Assembly (NCBI GenBank): GCA_031261175.1 | Contig: JAISJW010000001.1 | Coordinates: 27,470 to 91,469, forward strand | Direction of reading: 5' to 3' | From: Lactobacillales bacterium | GTDB taxonomy: Bacteria > Bacillota > Bacilli > Lactobacillales > Streptococcaceae | DNA: 64,000 nucleotides | In this document: one piece after another, positions 45,701-55,972 of the stretch | How positions within the stretch are numbered: the first letter of the stretch is position 1 | How the letters are laid out: the number at the start of each line of letters is the position of its first letter | Made by a program: the position numbers and the translations under genes | The notes under the pieces: model-generated | The model's input: only the letters and a program-made list of their open reading frames with translations | Databases searched by the model: none | Told to the model about the DNA's origin: nothing

Positions 45701-47320
45701 AAATTGCGCATTGTGGGCAACTAAGACGGTGTCTTTGATGAATTCTTTGAACGCTGCAAAGACAACATCTGCCTCTTTACCACTTGCGATATCAGCATCG
45801 CTGATGTGGGTAAGTTCAGAAATTTGGCGGCTCAAAGGCTTGTGGATATTGATGAATTCCGAGAAATTATCGATTTCCCCGCCCTTTTGATATTTCGTCG
45901 CTCCAATTTCGATTACGCTGTCATACACGCTCGAAAACCCAGTCGTTTCCACGTCGAAAACGACATAAGTCGCATCACTCAAGGCAAGTTTCAAATCAGC
46001 TGTCACGTTTTCGGTGATTGGCACGCTATCTTCGATCATATTAGCTTCTAGGCCATAGATTATTTTAACGTTATTTTTTTTGCCGGCGGTGTGGGCTTCT
46101 GGATAGCCTTGAACGCAGCTGTGGTCGGTGATTGCGATCGCGTTCATCCCCCACTTGCCCGCTTGAGCTACGAGGTCGGAGACCGAGTTGACGGCGTCCA
46201 TCATGCTCATGTTCGAGTGAGCGTGGAACTCGACGCGCTTCTCGTCCTCCTTCGCCGTATCCTCGCGGACGATCGGCGTAATTTCGAGCAAGTCGCGGAA
46301 GTCGAGCACAAGGTCGCGGGCGTACTGATTGTAGTTGACCGCACCACGGACGCGGACCCACGAACCCTTACCGATTTTCTCGATGATCGCCTCGTCGACA
46401 TCGCCCTTGATGAATTTTTGCACGGTGAAAGCGCTCGTGTAATCCGTAATTTTCAGAGTCACAAGCTTCGAGCCACTATTGAATTCGCGGAGCTCCTTGA
46501 AGAAGACGTAACCCTCGATGGTCACACGCTTTTCTTCCTCGGTAATCTCCTTCATCGGTGTAATATTTTCGCGGCTGATGTCGCCACCCATCTTGACTGA
46601 GCCATCCCAGTCGTTGATGTTTTGTTTCTTCGATTTATAGTTTCCGCCGTTCCAACCACCACCGTTGGATTGTTGCGACGGTTTCGGAGCAGCTTCTTTT
46701 TTGATTTGATATTCTTTGACCGCTTCGACGGCATTTTGGACTAATTTTTCCTGAATTTCCTCGCGCTCATGCTGAACTTTTTCCTCGAACTCTTGAGCCG
46801 CTTCAACGTTGACTTCGGCTGTTATCGGAAAGTCGTGGAAACCACACTTCGCGTAGATTTCTTTGAGCGCCGGAATGTAGCGCTCTTTGATCGGAACAAG
46901 CGCAACTTCGGTTTCGACTAGCAGGTGGAGCGCTGACTTGCCCAGCTCGTCCTGGCGCACCAGCGGCGCGTAGTTTTTCAGCGCGTTCGCCGCAAATGGC
47001 ATTTCGGCGTCGAGCCAGCCCTTCGCGAAGTAAAAATAGTTCGTGATATGTTCGTCAGAATGTGGAGTCGGGCAAGTGATGACCAGCTCGAGATTCTGGC
47101 AGCGATCCTTGTAAGCTAGACGCAATTTATCGTAGAAAAAATTGTAGGTCGTGAACGGCAAAACCGAAGTGAAATTGACGAAAAAGCGCACAAAACCGCG
47201 GGCGTTCGACACCTCGACGTGGTCAATCTCGCCGTCGCGCAGACTCGGGTAGCTCTCGATCTCGCTCGCTATGCCCAAATCCTCCAAAAGAATGCCGTAA
47301 AGCTCTTTTTTGTCCGCCAT
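42725..47320 (-). CDS. polC: DNA polymerase III alpha subunit, Gram-positive PolC type
   Basis: The main replicative polymerase. 1531 residues, slightly above the usual 1430-1470. An OB-fold region lies at about 265-350, and the PHP segment begins at about 365 (VEFHAHSNMSMMDAV). The inserted DEDDh proofreading exonuclease starts with VVFDVETTGFSS at about 455 and includes VAHNAQFDVGF and HRAIYDAQATAEVF. The zinc finger is CPECQHSEF ... CPKCSA. The polymerase palm has PDIDLNFSGEYQ. The start follows AGGAGGA. It lies alone between the hairpin and the WxL gene terminator. Extra length may lie in the Gln/Asn/Gly-rich linker near 215-245. Confidence 0.96.
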   Translation of the reverse strand: MADKKELYGILLEDLGIASEIESYPSLRDGEIDHVEVSNARGFVRFFVNFTSVLPFTTYNFFYDKLRLAYKDRCQNLELVITCPTPHSDEHITNYFYFAKGWLDAEMPFAANALKNYAPLVRQDELGKSALHLLVETEVALVPIKERYIPALKEIYAKCGFHDFPITAEVNVEAAQEFEEKVQHEREEIQEKLVQNAVEAVKEYQIKKEAAPKPSQQSNGGGWNGGNYKSKKQNINDWDGSVKMGGDISRENITPMKEITEEEKRVTIEGYVFFKELREFNSGSKLVTLKITDYTSAFTVQKFIKGDVDEAIIEKIGKGSWVRVRGAVNYNQYARDLVLDFRDLLEITPIVREDTAKEDEKRVEFHAHSNMSMMDAVNSVSDLVAQAGKWGMNAIAITDHSCVQGYPEAHTAGKKNNVKIIYGLEANMIEDSVPITENVTADLKLALSDATYVVFDVETTGFSSVYDSVIEIGATKYQKGGEIDNFSEFINIHKPLSRQISELTHISDADIASGKEADVVFAAFKEFIKDTVLVAHNAQFDVGFINAGFTKNNIAKIDNPVIDTLELSRFVNPAYGRHNLGFLAKKYEVTLTNAHRAIYDAQATAEVFMKMLNQLKETVYEIDENGVKTDVVERAAVLNIEDFEKYAIRPNVYKNARPFHVTIYATNHIGLKNLFKLVSHGATQTFFREARIPRSVFQEHREGLIIGSACQNGEVFKNAMDKGYDVALNKAKFYDFLEVMPKGAYEMLLTQDILHSEDDLETIIKNIVQIGEELNIPVLATGDVHYINESDSIYRQILVDSITGMSMLKNKKLPQVHFKTTNEMLEDFAFLGEEKAYEIVVKNTREMAERFEKVVPIHDGSVEEDMSRVDDTIKEKLSSSWEKGLFPPYMPTANDDITNLTYETAREMYGEDLPEIVEARIKKELNSIIGNGFAVMYLIAQKLVHKSVADGYLVGSRGSVGSSFVATMTGITEVNPLPPHYYCPECQHSEFITDGSCGSGFDLPIKDCPKCSATMKKDGHDIPFETFLGFHGDKVPDIDLNFSGEYQANAHDYTKVLFGEEYVYRAGTIGTVAEKTAYGYTRAWERDHNQVFRGAEVDRLVAGMTGVKRTTGQHPGGIIVIPDYMDIFDFTPYQFPADDQKSVWKTTHFDFHSIHDNVLKLDILGHDDPTMIRYLSDLLKNDTVKAYHEYMKYSDPQTIPADDPDVMKIFASPEILGVTEEQIGSKSGTFGVPEFGTNFVRGMLEQTGPTTFAELLQISGLSHGTDVWLGNAADLISAGKCTLAEVIGCRDDIMVYLIHAGLDEGTAFTIMEKVRKGQWAKLSDDEREKYEGAMRENNVPEWYMESCAKIKYMFPKAHAAAYVLMALRIAFFKVHMPLYYYSAYFSIRASDYDLNAMVKGRDAVKQAMKEIVDKGKEASNKEEQILTSLELANEMIERGYGFMNVDLYKSDATNFTIIEEEKALLAPFIAIPGLGDNVAVTVVEARANGEFISQEDLKNRTKLTKAHLEYMNDNGILQGMSEKDQISLFDF

Positions 47321-47398
47321 TTTCTTCCTCCTGCACTTCGTTACGTATGGATTTCACTTGTAAATATAGAAGACAATTATACCATATTTCGGGGCAAA

Positions 47399-47421
47399 TA
47401 AAAAGCCCCGAAGGGCTTTGA
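47399..47421 (-). terminator. Terminator of the WxL-protein gene
   Basis: On the minus strand AAAGCCC-TTCG-GGGCTTTTTA, a stem with TTCG loop and U-tract, eight bases beyond the stop codon. Confidence 0.9.
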
Positions 47422-47428
47422 TTGAAGA

Positions 47429-48763
47429 TTATAAATGCCAATGAGCATCCGAATATATTAGGTGAAATTTGTAAATTCGGTGAGTAGGATCATTTTTAAA
47501 CTCTATACTCAAAATGTGATCCTCAGGTTCGCGCAGTGCCTCATACAAGTCTATATCAAGGTCACCACCATTTCCATTTTTATCCTCTTTAATACTAACA
47601 TCTATTTCGAGTTTTCCATTCGACGAAATATACAGACCAGAATAAATGTTGTTAAACACCAATTCTTCCCCATCCAATTCCATGATTGCAGGTTGATCGT
47701 AATATGAATATTCCAGACCATCACCTCCAATATCTCCACTAGCACTAGCTTTGAGTTCTTTACCTAAAGAATCATTATCGAAGAATCCAGGTGACTGATC
47801 TTCTCCGAGAAAATACTCCAAAACCCAATCTGAATGATCTATAGATGCTTGATATAAATTTCCTTCCCAATCATAGGTTTCGACCTCAGTTGGAGTGTTT
47901 GTTAGCGTCCACAATAAATCAGCTACATATTGCTTGCCAACGCTTGGTTTTGCTGTGGAAGGAACGAACAATTTAACCGCATCAGATTTCACGGATGAAT
48001 CAGCGAAAATTCGATCGATATAAGTATTGATAGCCGGACCATCAAAGTCATTAACCACGGTATCGGTAGTCGGGCCAAACACATAGCTCCATTTAGCACC
48101 GTAAATCGGCCCATTGGCACTCGAGTGCGCCATAATTGTCGTTGAACCTGTTGGTTCAGTTCCGTTGTGCCCTAATTCTGCCGAAACAAGCGAACGATCT
48201 TCTGTCAGCCATTCGAAACCAGAAATATCATTTAAAATATTCCCTTGCGTAAAAATTAGCTTGGCGCCGTTGATCACATCGCTTGAATTATTAACGTTTA
48301 CAAACTGAGAATTCAAAGTCAAACTCAAATCCCAATTATAATCACCATTAGTAAAGTCGGCTACTTGCGCAAACGGATTCAAATAGCCCGCAGTTCTAGC
48401 TGCCCCACCCTCCTTTGAGTCGGCTTGGGCATATATTTTTTGCACGCTATATGTCGAATCATTTTTATAATTCGCTTTAACCTTGCCGAAATCGAAGTTA
48501 GGTGCAAACAAAAGCTTCACAAAACCCTCGCCATCGTCCTGTTCAACTTTGAGTCCGGATTTGCCGACCTTCCCATCGGTCGTGGTATCTACTAACAAAT
48601 GCGTATTCGTTCCCGGTTGCACTATCTCTAAATCGCTCGAATCAAGCTCGAAAGTTACTTTTCCGTCGGTGTTCGTCGATTCCGCTGCCAAAACATTTGC
48701 AGGAACCAGCAGACTAAGCGTTGCCACTGTACACAGTGGCAATTTTAAGTACTTAAAATCCAT
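47429..48763 (-). CDS. Secreted WxL-domain protein with a C-terminal extension
   Basis: 444 residues with a signal peptide (about 1-27, ending NVLA-AE). The WxL surface domain spans about 70-292. Its two marks are WDL at 144-146 (NWDLSLTLNSQF) and WTL at 285-287 (ADLLWTLTNTPTE). WxL domains bind peptidoglycan non-covalently and are normally the very C-terminus. Here about 150 further residues follow, acidic and beta-rich, with SIEFKNDPTHRIYKFHLIY near the end. The expected companion WxL-cluster genes (DUF916 anchor protein, small LPXTG protein) are absent. It starts after AAGGAGAG. Its base composition has no GGCAAGT words, unlike its neighbours. Confidence 0.8.
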   Translation of the reverse strand: MDFKYLKLPLCTVATLSLLVPANVLAAESTNTDGKVTFELDSSDLEIVQPGTNTHLLVDTTTDGKVGKSGLKVEQDDGEGFVKLLFAPNFDFGKVKANYKNDSTYSVQKIYAQADSKEGGAARTAGYLNPFAQVADFTNGDYNWDLSLTLNSQFVNVNNSSDVINGAKLIFTQGNILNDISGFEWLTEDRSLVSAELGHNGTEPTGSTTIMAHSSANGPIYGAKWSYVFGPTTDTVVNDFDGPAINTYIDRIFADSSVKSDAVKLFVPSTAKPSVGKQYVADLLWTLTNTPTEVETYDWEGNLYQASIDHSDWVLEYFLGEDQSPGFFDNDSLGKELKASASGDIGGDGLEYSYYDQPAIMELDGEELVFNNIYSGLYISSNGKLEIDVSIKEDKNGNGGDLDIDLYEALREPEDHILSIEFKNDPTHRIYKFHLIYSDAHWHL

Positions 48764-48837
48764 AAATCCATCTCTCCTTGAAATTTATCGTTAATTTAAT
48801 TTTATTCCAGAAAATTAAATTATGCAAAAAAATACGC

Positions 48838-48864
48838 AAAAAAACTCCCCGCCGGGAGTTTTTT
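48838..48864. terminator. Terminator of the intact AbiE operon
   Basis: AAAAAACTCCC-CGCC-GGGAGTTTTTT is symmetric and can act both ways. It follows the AbiEii gene on the minus strand and separates it from the WxL promoter. Confidence 0.85.
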
Positions 48865-48898
48865 AGAACAGATATAACAGATTGAAGGAAAAAATTCT

Positions 48899-48953
48899 GC
48901 GTAAATATATGAACATTAGGTATGAAAACGCCACTTTTTAGTTAAATTTACGC
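48899..48953. repeat. Copy of the 53-56 bp intergenic repeat (R2)
   Basis: GCGTAAAT and ATTTACGC ends enclose GGTATGAAAACGCCACTTTT, a variant of the R1/R3 core. It lies between the AbiEii stop and its terminator. Confidence 0.55.
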
Positions 48954-48983
48954 GAAAAGCTCAACCACATAGAGCGCACAAAC

Positions 48984-49925
48984 TCAGCGATATTCTTTTA
49001 TATTCTCAGGCATGATTTTTAAGTTGATAATTTCTTGGAGCGATTCTATACATTGCGAATAAGTCGCTTCATCAAAAATGAAACGGCTCGTTAAATTTTC
49101 ATAGTCTGATTCGAACACTTTTTCATCGATAATTTCTTGCAATGTTGCGTTAATATCGAATCCTGGTTGAGCCGACAAAGTGTCTTTGCCGTACAGTTGC
49201 CTATCGCGCGCTACCTCGTCAATTAGTCCAAGTAATTCATCAGGCTTAACCAACCCGTTAATCCAAATTTTATGAACATCGTAAATATGCCGCGAATAGC
49301 GGTGATACTTGCCCGCTTTATGGTAGTCGCACAGAGCGAACAACTTGTCGATGAACGTCCGCGCTACGCTTTGGACATTCATTTCGAAAGGCTCTAAATC
49401 AAAGCGCTCGATAATTTCGAGCTCGTCGTTTTCGCGTAGAAATTTAGTGATGTAATTATTGACGAACCTTTTCTCAATCGGATAAGGACGAAACACGGCA
49501 ATCGTTTCAATTATAATATCCGGGACCATATGGTTATCGGTTTCGAATTCGTTAGGAAACTTAACGTGATATCGATTGAAATCGCGGTCGGATTGAACGT
49601 GTTCTGGATTGATGAACTCCAGCCCCGCTTTTTCAATTGCCGTGATGATTCCATATTTGACTCGCTTGCGCAGCCCTTCACCCGCCTTGTTTCCCGGAAA
49701 TTCCATCGCGAGATCAATATCTTCCGAAAAGCGATTGATTGCGTCATAACACTTCGACAGTGACGTTCCACCTTTAAAGACCAGCGGAACTTCTAGTTGC
49801 GCTAACTCCTTCAACAAGACCGAAACGTAATAGTCTTTTTCAATTTGAAAATCTGTTAAGTCTACATCTTTGATAACCGCATCCACTATCTCTAGAAAGG
49901 CCTCTTTATTTTCGTGTAAGTTCAT
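48984..49925 (-). CDS. AbiEii-type nucleotidyltransferase toxin
   Basis: 313 residues. The motif VFKGGTSLSKCYDAINRFSEDIDLAMEF (about 58-85) is the nucleotidyltransferase active site with GGTSL and the metal-binding SEDIDLA aspartates. In this family the toxin transfers nucleotides to tRNA or other targets and can cause abortive infection of phage-infected cells. The start overlaps the end of the antitoxin gene by 20 bases. It looks complete. This is the likely functional AbiE system in the window. Confidence 0.88.
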   Translation of the reverse strand: MNLHENKEAFLEIVDAVIKDVDLTDFQIEKDYYVSVLLKELAQLEVPLVFKGGTSLSKCYDAINRFSEDIDLAMEFPGNKAGEGLRKRVKYGIITAIEKAGLEFINPEHVQSDRDFNRYHVKFPNEFETDNHMVPDIIIETIAVFRPYPIEKRFVNNYITKFLRENDELEIIERFDLEPFEMNVQSVARTFIDKLFALCDYHKAGKYHRYSRHIYDVHKIWINGLVKPDELLGLIDEVARDRQLYGKDTLSAQPGFDINATLQEIIDEKVFESDYENLTSRFIFDEATYSQCIESLQEIINLKIMPENIKEYR

Positions 49926-50550
49926 TGAATACCCCCGATTTGTAAAACAACACTTGCGTTTTTAGCGGATAAGCATCCACTATCTCTTCCATTTTTTCCT
50001 TATCCAGCTCAACGTCTTTTAAGTAATTATTTATATTTCCTGCGGCCCTCTCCAACTCGAATTCACTCAATTCATCAAAACGGCCAAATAAATCTAGCAC
50101 TTGCATTAGCTTATAATTTTCCTGAGTTACCATTCTTCTCGGCGCCTGAAGTTCTATTTTGACATTAACAACTTTCTTCTCTCTTTTTGCTCCCTTGATT
50201 TCATTTGACACAATAGTTTCGATACTCGCAGTCTGCGTAGTTAGCCCTATTTGATTGGAAAAATTAATTCCGGTAATGTAGCCGATCGTTTTTTCGCCCT
50301 TCTTCAAATACATAGCATCTATAATTTTTCTCGTCGATAAAAAAGGTTTTTTCAAAATATAATTTTTCTTCGGTTTGAAATACACCCCCCGCTCGGCGCG
50401 GACGATCATTCCACTATCGCACATGCGCTTCAACTGCTGGCGGATCGTTCCTGCGGGCAAGTTGTGAAACCTCGCGACCACGTCTTCTGTCAAAATCGGC
50501 TCGCCTTCTTCGTATTCTTCCATGATTTTATAAACTATTTTCGAACTCAT
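49906..50550 (-). CDS. AbiEi-like antitoxin (DUF6088-type)
   Basis: 214 residues from the ATG at 50550, chosen for AGAGGTG upstream. Residues 1-70 form a winged helix (EPILTEDVVARFHNLPAGTI ... RAERGVYFKPK). The middle contains KKGEKTIGYITGINFSNQIG, and the rest is charged. Partner of the AbiEii toxin. It is probably autoregulatory: two direct repeats TGTAACGT (50565-50572 and 50633-50640) flank the promoter region, which also holds TATAAT sequences. Confidence 0.82.
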   Translation of the reverse strand: MSSKIVYKIMEEYEEGEPILTEDVVARFHNLPAGTIRQQLKRMCDSGMIVRAERGVYFKPKKNYILKKPFLSTRKIIDAMYLKKGEKTIGYITGINFSNQIGLTTQTASIETIVSNEIKGAKREKKVVNVKIELQAPRRMVTQENYKLMQVLDLFGRFDELSEFELERAAGNINNYLKDVELDKEKMEEIVDAYPLKTQVLFYKSGVFNELTRK

Positions 50551-50674
50551 ATTAGCACCTCTTTTGTAACGTTTTTTATACAACCATATATATTATAGTT
50601 ACATTATACATCCAAGACTTCTCGAAATCAACTGTAACGTATTTATGTTAAGATATTATTTTTTAGTTACAAAC

Positions 50675-50706
50675 AAAAAAAAGCCCACGCACTAGCGTGG
50701 ACTTAA
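50675..50706 (-). terminator. Terminator of the small secreted-protein gene
   Basis: On the minus strand AGTCCACGCTAGTGCGTGGGCT is followed by eight T, a stem with U-tract three bases after the stop region of the gene ending at 50711. Confidence 0.88.
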
Positions 50707-50710
50707 GGGT

Positions 50711-51049
50711 TTAGCCTTGCGAAGCTTCAGTTGAATCAGTTTTTAGCGAATCAGCAGAGTCTTTCGTGCGTTCGCCGTGCGAGCCGCGTTTAGAACCTTC
50801 CGAGCGAGTTGAACCTTCTGATCCTTCGCCACGTGTAGTTCCTTCAGAACCTTCTGTGCCTTCGTCAGATCCAGAACGGAAATCGCGTGCGCCTTCGGCC
50901 GAGCGTTGCGTTACACTTGCCCTGTTTTCACTGTGGTGTCCGCTCTTCGTCTCGCCTGCGTTAAAGGCGATTACACCCACTAAAGCGACCGCTAAGACGG
51001 CGCTCGTGATCCAGCCTGCGAATGGTTTCAGTTTCTTTAAGTTGTTCAT
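50711..51049 (-). CDS. Small secreted Ser/Gly/Glu-rich protein
   Basis: 112 residues. A basic start and hydrophobic span at about 12-31 (WITSAVLAVALVGVIAFNAG) form a signal peptide or anchor. The rest is low-complexity and hydrophilic, built on repeats such as EGSEGSTRSEGSKRGS, so it is probably disordered. No family is recognised. It starts after AAGGAGGA and ends at a strong terminator, so it is a single-gene unit. Confidence 0.7.
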   Translation of the reverse strand: MNNLKKLKPFAGWITSAVLAVALVGVIAFNAGETKSGHHSENRASVTQRSAEGARDFRSGSDEGTEGSEGTTRGEGSEGSTRSEGSKRGSHGERTKDSADSLKTDSTEASQG

Positions 51050-51116
51050 TAATTTTCCTCCTTTTTGAACTTGAGGAAATTATAACACGGCGAACCTTAA
51101 AGAAAGCTTAATGAAG

Positions 51117-51185
51117 TTTTGCGAGTATAAACTCGACAAAAACAGCTGAAAACCAGCCGAAAAATGAAAGTTTATACTCGCAAAA
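51117..51185. repeat. Inverted repeat next to the acetyltransferase stop codon
   Basis: Perfect 17-bp arms TTTTGCGAGTATAAACT (51117-51133) and its complement (51169-51185) enclose a 35-base loop. The right arm ends two bases from the stop codon of the gene at 51188, which is the end of the suf operon. Confidence 0.8.
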
Positions 51186-51187
51186 AA

Positions 51188-53440
<2,253 letters not shown>

Positions 53441-53441
<1 letters not shown>

Positions 53442-54211
53442 CAGTCTTTGTCCTTGTAATCGATTCCGAGTTCTTGGGCAATTGCTTGGTAGCCTGTCGA
53501 CTCAAGTTCAGCGACTAGCTCCATGCCGCCGCTTTTCACGATGCGTCCGTCCATCATAATGTGGATGACGTCCGGCGTGATGTGGTCAAGCAGGCGTTGG
53601 TAGTGCGTGATCAACAACGCGCTAAACTGACCGTCGCGCATTTTGTTGACCCCTTTGCCGACAACTTTCAACGCATCGATATCAAGTCCTGAATCGATTT
53701 CGTCGAGGATCGCAAAGCTCGGTTTCAACATCAACATTTGCAGAATTTCGTTACGTTTCTTTTCGCCGCCCGAATAGCCGACATTCAAATAACGTTCCGC
53801 CATTTCTTCCGGGATGTTCAGGAAGTCTAGGTTTTTGTCGAGTTCCTTGATGAATTTCATCACACTCACGCTCTCACCTTCCGGCAGGCGCGCGTTCATC
53901 GCGCTGCGGATGAAGTTCGCCGTCGTGATCCCCGGAATTTCCGCCGGATATTGTTGGCTCAAGAAAAGCCCCGCGCGAGCGCGCTCGTCGATTGGCAAGT
54001 CTAAAATCGACGCGCCATTGAACAGGATTTCACCTTCGGTAATCGTCCATTTCGGGTTACCGACGATAACGCCAGCGAGCGTTGACTTGCCCGTTCCGTT
54101 CGGTCCCATGATGGCGTGAACTTCGCCGTCTTTTATGTGCAGATTGAAGCCTTTGAGGATTTCGTCCCCCTCGATTTCAACGTGTAAATTTTTAATCTCT
54201 AAAGTAGCCAT
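53441..54211 (-). CDS. sufC: Fe-S assembly ATPase SufC
   Basis: 256 residues. An ABC-type ATPase with Walker A GPNGTGKSTL (about 35-44), the Q-loop FLSQQYP, the SufC signature YSGGEKKRNEIL, Walker B SFAILDEIDSGLDIDAL and the switch histidine in LLITHYQRLL. It drives conformational change of the SufBD scaffold. The start at 54211 is chosen because GGGGGC precedes it and MATLEIKNL is the family N-terminus. It is the first gene of sufC-D-S-acetyltransferase. Confidence 0.94.
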
Positions 54212-54310
54212 GACAGCCCCCATTTATTATATTTTAATGCCTAAAATTATACCATAAATCGCCAGTTTTAACAAAGGCACGGTTTATTTTAATGTTTGCT
54301 TTAACAACGA

Positions 54311-54339
54311 AAAAGCGGAACCTTTTGAGGGGTTCCACT
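54311..54339 (-). terminator. Terminator of the infC-rpmI-rplT operon
   Basis: On the minus strand GTGGAACC-CCTCAAAA-GGTTCCGCTTTTT is a stem with U-tract about 100 bases beyond rplT. Another hairpin (GTAGAATTGC-TATC-GCAATTCTGC, 54349-54373) and the structured motif lie between. Confidence 0.85.
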
Positions 54340-54367
54340 TGTGGGTACGTAGAATTGCTATCGCAAT

Positions 54368-54432
54368 TCTGCGGATTATTTTTCTAAGCTCTTCGCCACG
54401 CTGCGCGCGCCTCAATCGCTAAGAAAAATATA
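54368..54432 (-). ncRNA. Copy 3 of the three-copy RNA motif, in the rplT 3' region
   Basis: On the minus strand TTTTTCTTAG pairs with CTTAGAAAAA through the same U-U mismatch as the other copies. The internal loop is CGATTGAG opposite CGAAGAG, and the cap is GC-rich and different. It lies three bases after the rplT stop and before the terminator, so it is transcribed as 3' untranslated RNA of the ribosomal-protein operon. Confidence 0.5.
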
Positions 54433-54434
54433 TC

Positions 54435-54794
54435 TTATTTAGCCAATGCTTTTTTCGCAGCGTCTGCTAATGCAGTGAATGCAGAAGCGTCGTTGACAGC
54501 CAAATCAGCTAACATTTTGCGGTTAACTTCGATTTCAGCTTTGTTCAAACCGTTGATCAATTTAGAGTAGCTCAATCCGTTCAAACGTGCAGCCGCGTTG
54601 ATACGTGCGATCCAAAGACGACGGAAATCACGTTTCTTTTGACGACGATCGCGGTATGCGTAGTAGTATGAGTTCATTACTTGCTCTTTAGCAGTTTTGA
54701 ACAATGTGTGTTTGCTACCGTAGTAACCTTTAGCTAATTTTAGAATGCGTTTGTGGCGACGACGTGTAACCACTCCACCTTTAACTCTTGCCAT
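54435..54794 (-). CDS. rplT: 50S ribosomal protein L20
   Basis: 119 residues, full length. [30 protein letters not shown]-type start and [21 protein letters not shown] are classic. L20 binds 23S rRNA early in large-subunit assembly and in Bacillota represses its own operon by binding the infC leader. Third gene of infC-rpmI-rplT. Confidence 0.97.
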   Translation of the reverse strand: MARVKGGVVTRRRHKRILKLAKGYYGSKHTLFKTAKEQVMNSYYYAYRDRRQKKRDFRRLWIARINAAARLNGLSYSKLINGLNKAEIEVNRKMLADLAVNDASAFTALADAAKKALAK

Positions 54795-54814
54795 TTTATT
54801 CTCTCCTTAAATTC

Positions 54815-55015
54815 TTATTTTAATCCAGCAACCATTTGACGGATGCGACGGAAATCACCTTTTGAAACCATCGTAGCTTTACGCAAGTGACGACGTTGTT
54901 TTTTAGTTTTCCCGTGGAAACGGTGAGATGTGAAGGCACGGAAACGTTTTAGTCCGCCTGAACCAGTACGTTTAAAACGTTTAGCTGATGCGCGGTGTGT
55001 TTTTTGTTTAGGCAT
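54815..55015 (-). CDS. rpmI: 50S ribosomal protein L35
   Basis: 66 residues, full length: [20 protein letters not shown] is the family start. A very basic small ribosomal protein of the large subunit, it lies 20 bases before rplT and 54 bases after infC, each with its own AAGGAG-type site. Confidence 0.97.
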   Translation of the reverse strand: MPKQKTHRASAKRFKRTGSGGLKRFRAFTSHRFHGKTKKQRRHLRKATMVSKGDFRRIRQMVAGLK

Positions 55016-55069
55016 TGTATTTCTCCTTGTTATTAGTTATATAATTTCGCACTTACGGCGTAAATTAAC

Positions 55070-55594
55070 TTAGTTTTTCTTCTTGTCGGCAAGTGGTGCA
55101 ACGACCAAGAACATACTGCGTCCATCCATTTTCGCTTTTTGTTCAACATTTGCGATGTCTTTAACTTCATCAGCAAAGTGATCAAGTACGCGTTGACCGA
55201 TTTCCTTGTGGGTAATCGCACGTCCTTTAAAACGAATAGATGCTTTAACTTTATTTCCTTTTTCGATGAACTTGCGAGCGTTACGCAATTTCGTCTGGAA
55301 ATCATTTTCGTCGATTGTTGGCGAGAAACGAATTTCTTTAAGCTCAACAGTCGCTTGTTTCTTACGGTTATCTTTCTCTTTACGCTGTTGGTCGTAACGA
55401 TACTTGCCGTAATCCATGATTTTCGCAACTGGCGGTTTCGCTGTCGGGCTGATTAGCACCAAGTCCATGTCAGCGGCCTCTGCCATTTTCAGAGCCTCGT
55501 CGCGCTTGATAATCCCCAGCTGCTCGCCGGCGATCGAGATCAAACGAACCTCGGTAGCTCTAATGTTGTCGTTTAAGTTAAAATCTTTAGCTAT
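55070..55594 (-). CDS. infC: Translation initiation factor IF-3, probably starting at ATA
   Basis: IF-3 binds the 30S subunit and checks start-codon pairing. The two domains are intact: [14 protein letters not shown] ... [19 protein letters not shown] and [24 protein letters not shown] ... [18 protein letters not shown]. The frame is open further upstream, but those codons lie in the leader hairpins and are Arg/Cys-rich, unlike IF-3. The best start is the ATA at 55592-55594, eight bases after GGGAG, giving a normal 174 residues. Rare start codons (ATT, ATC, ATA) are a known trait of infC, used for self-control. First gene of infC-rpmI-rplT. Confidence 0.9.
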   Translation of the reverse strand: MAKDFNLNDNIRATEVRLISIAGEQLGIIKRDEALKMAEAADMDLVLISPTAKPPVAKIMDYGKYRYDQQRKEKDNRKKQATVELKEIRFSPTIDENDFQTKLRNARKFIEKGNKVKASIRFKGRAITHKEIGQRVLDHFADEVKDIANVEQKAKMDGRSMFLVVAPLADKKKN

Positions 55595-55800
55595 TGTCTT
55601 ATCTCCCTTTCTAGTTCTGTGACAAACAAAAAGCCTGTCACAAGATGACAAGCTCACACATAAACCAACCCGCCTTCTGGCAAGTCTTCGCGGTATATGT
55701 TGCCAAGAATTTTTCACGCTTGGCGAGAAGTGAACTTCTACTTGTTAAATAATACTCTTGCTATTATACACTAGTAGAAGCCGCTTTTCAAAGAAAACGC
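55595..55800 (-). promoter_or_regulatory. infC leader with promoter and attenuator (L20-leader type)
   Basis: On the minus strand TTGAAA, 17 bases, TATAAT (about 55772) form a strong promoter. The transcribed leader of about 160 bases contains helices such as AGAAGTTCACTTCT and a terminator-like hairpin TTGTCATCTTGTGACAGGCT followed by TTTTG (55628-55652), shortly before the infC binding site. This layout matches the L20-responsive leader of Bacillota, where L20 binding favours termination. The exact alternative pairing was not worked out. Confidence 0.75.
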
Positions 55801-55838
55801 TAATTTTCTTAATTTTTAACCATCATCTCCCAGTTTTG

Positions 55839-55963
55839 CATGAATCTACATAAATTACGTATGAAATCGCCCTTTTTCTACCAAATTCATGTCGTATACT
55901 TTTTATACTGCATGAATCCGGTAGAAAAGCACCTTTTTTGAACGTAATTTATGAAAATTCATG
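55839..55963. repeat. Two inverted copies (R3, R4) of the 53-56 bp intergenic repeat
   Basis: R3 (55839-55891) and R4 (55911-55963) each begin CATGAAT and end ATTCATG. R4 is the reverse complement of R3 with substitutions. Both share CATAAATTACGT and a TTTTTCTACC-like core. They flank 19 bases (TCGTATACTTTTTATACTG). The pair lies downstream of the glycosyltransferase stop codon. Confidence 0.7.
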
Positions 55964-55972
55964 TCAAACCTA

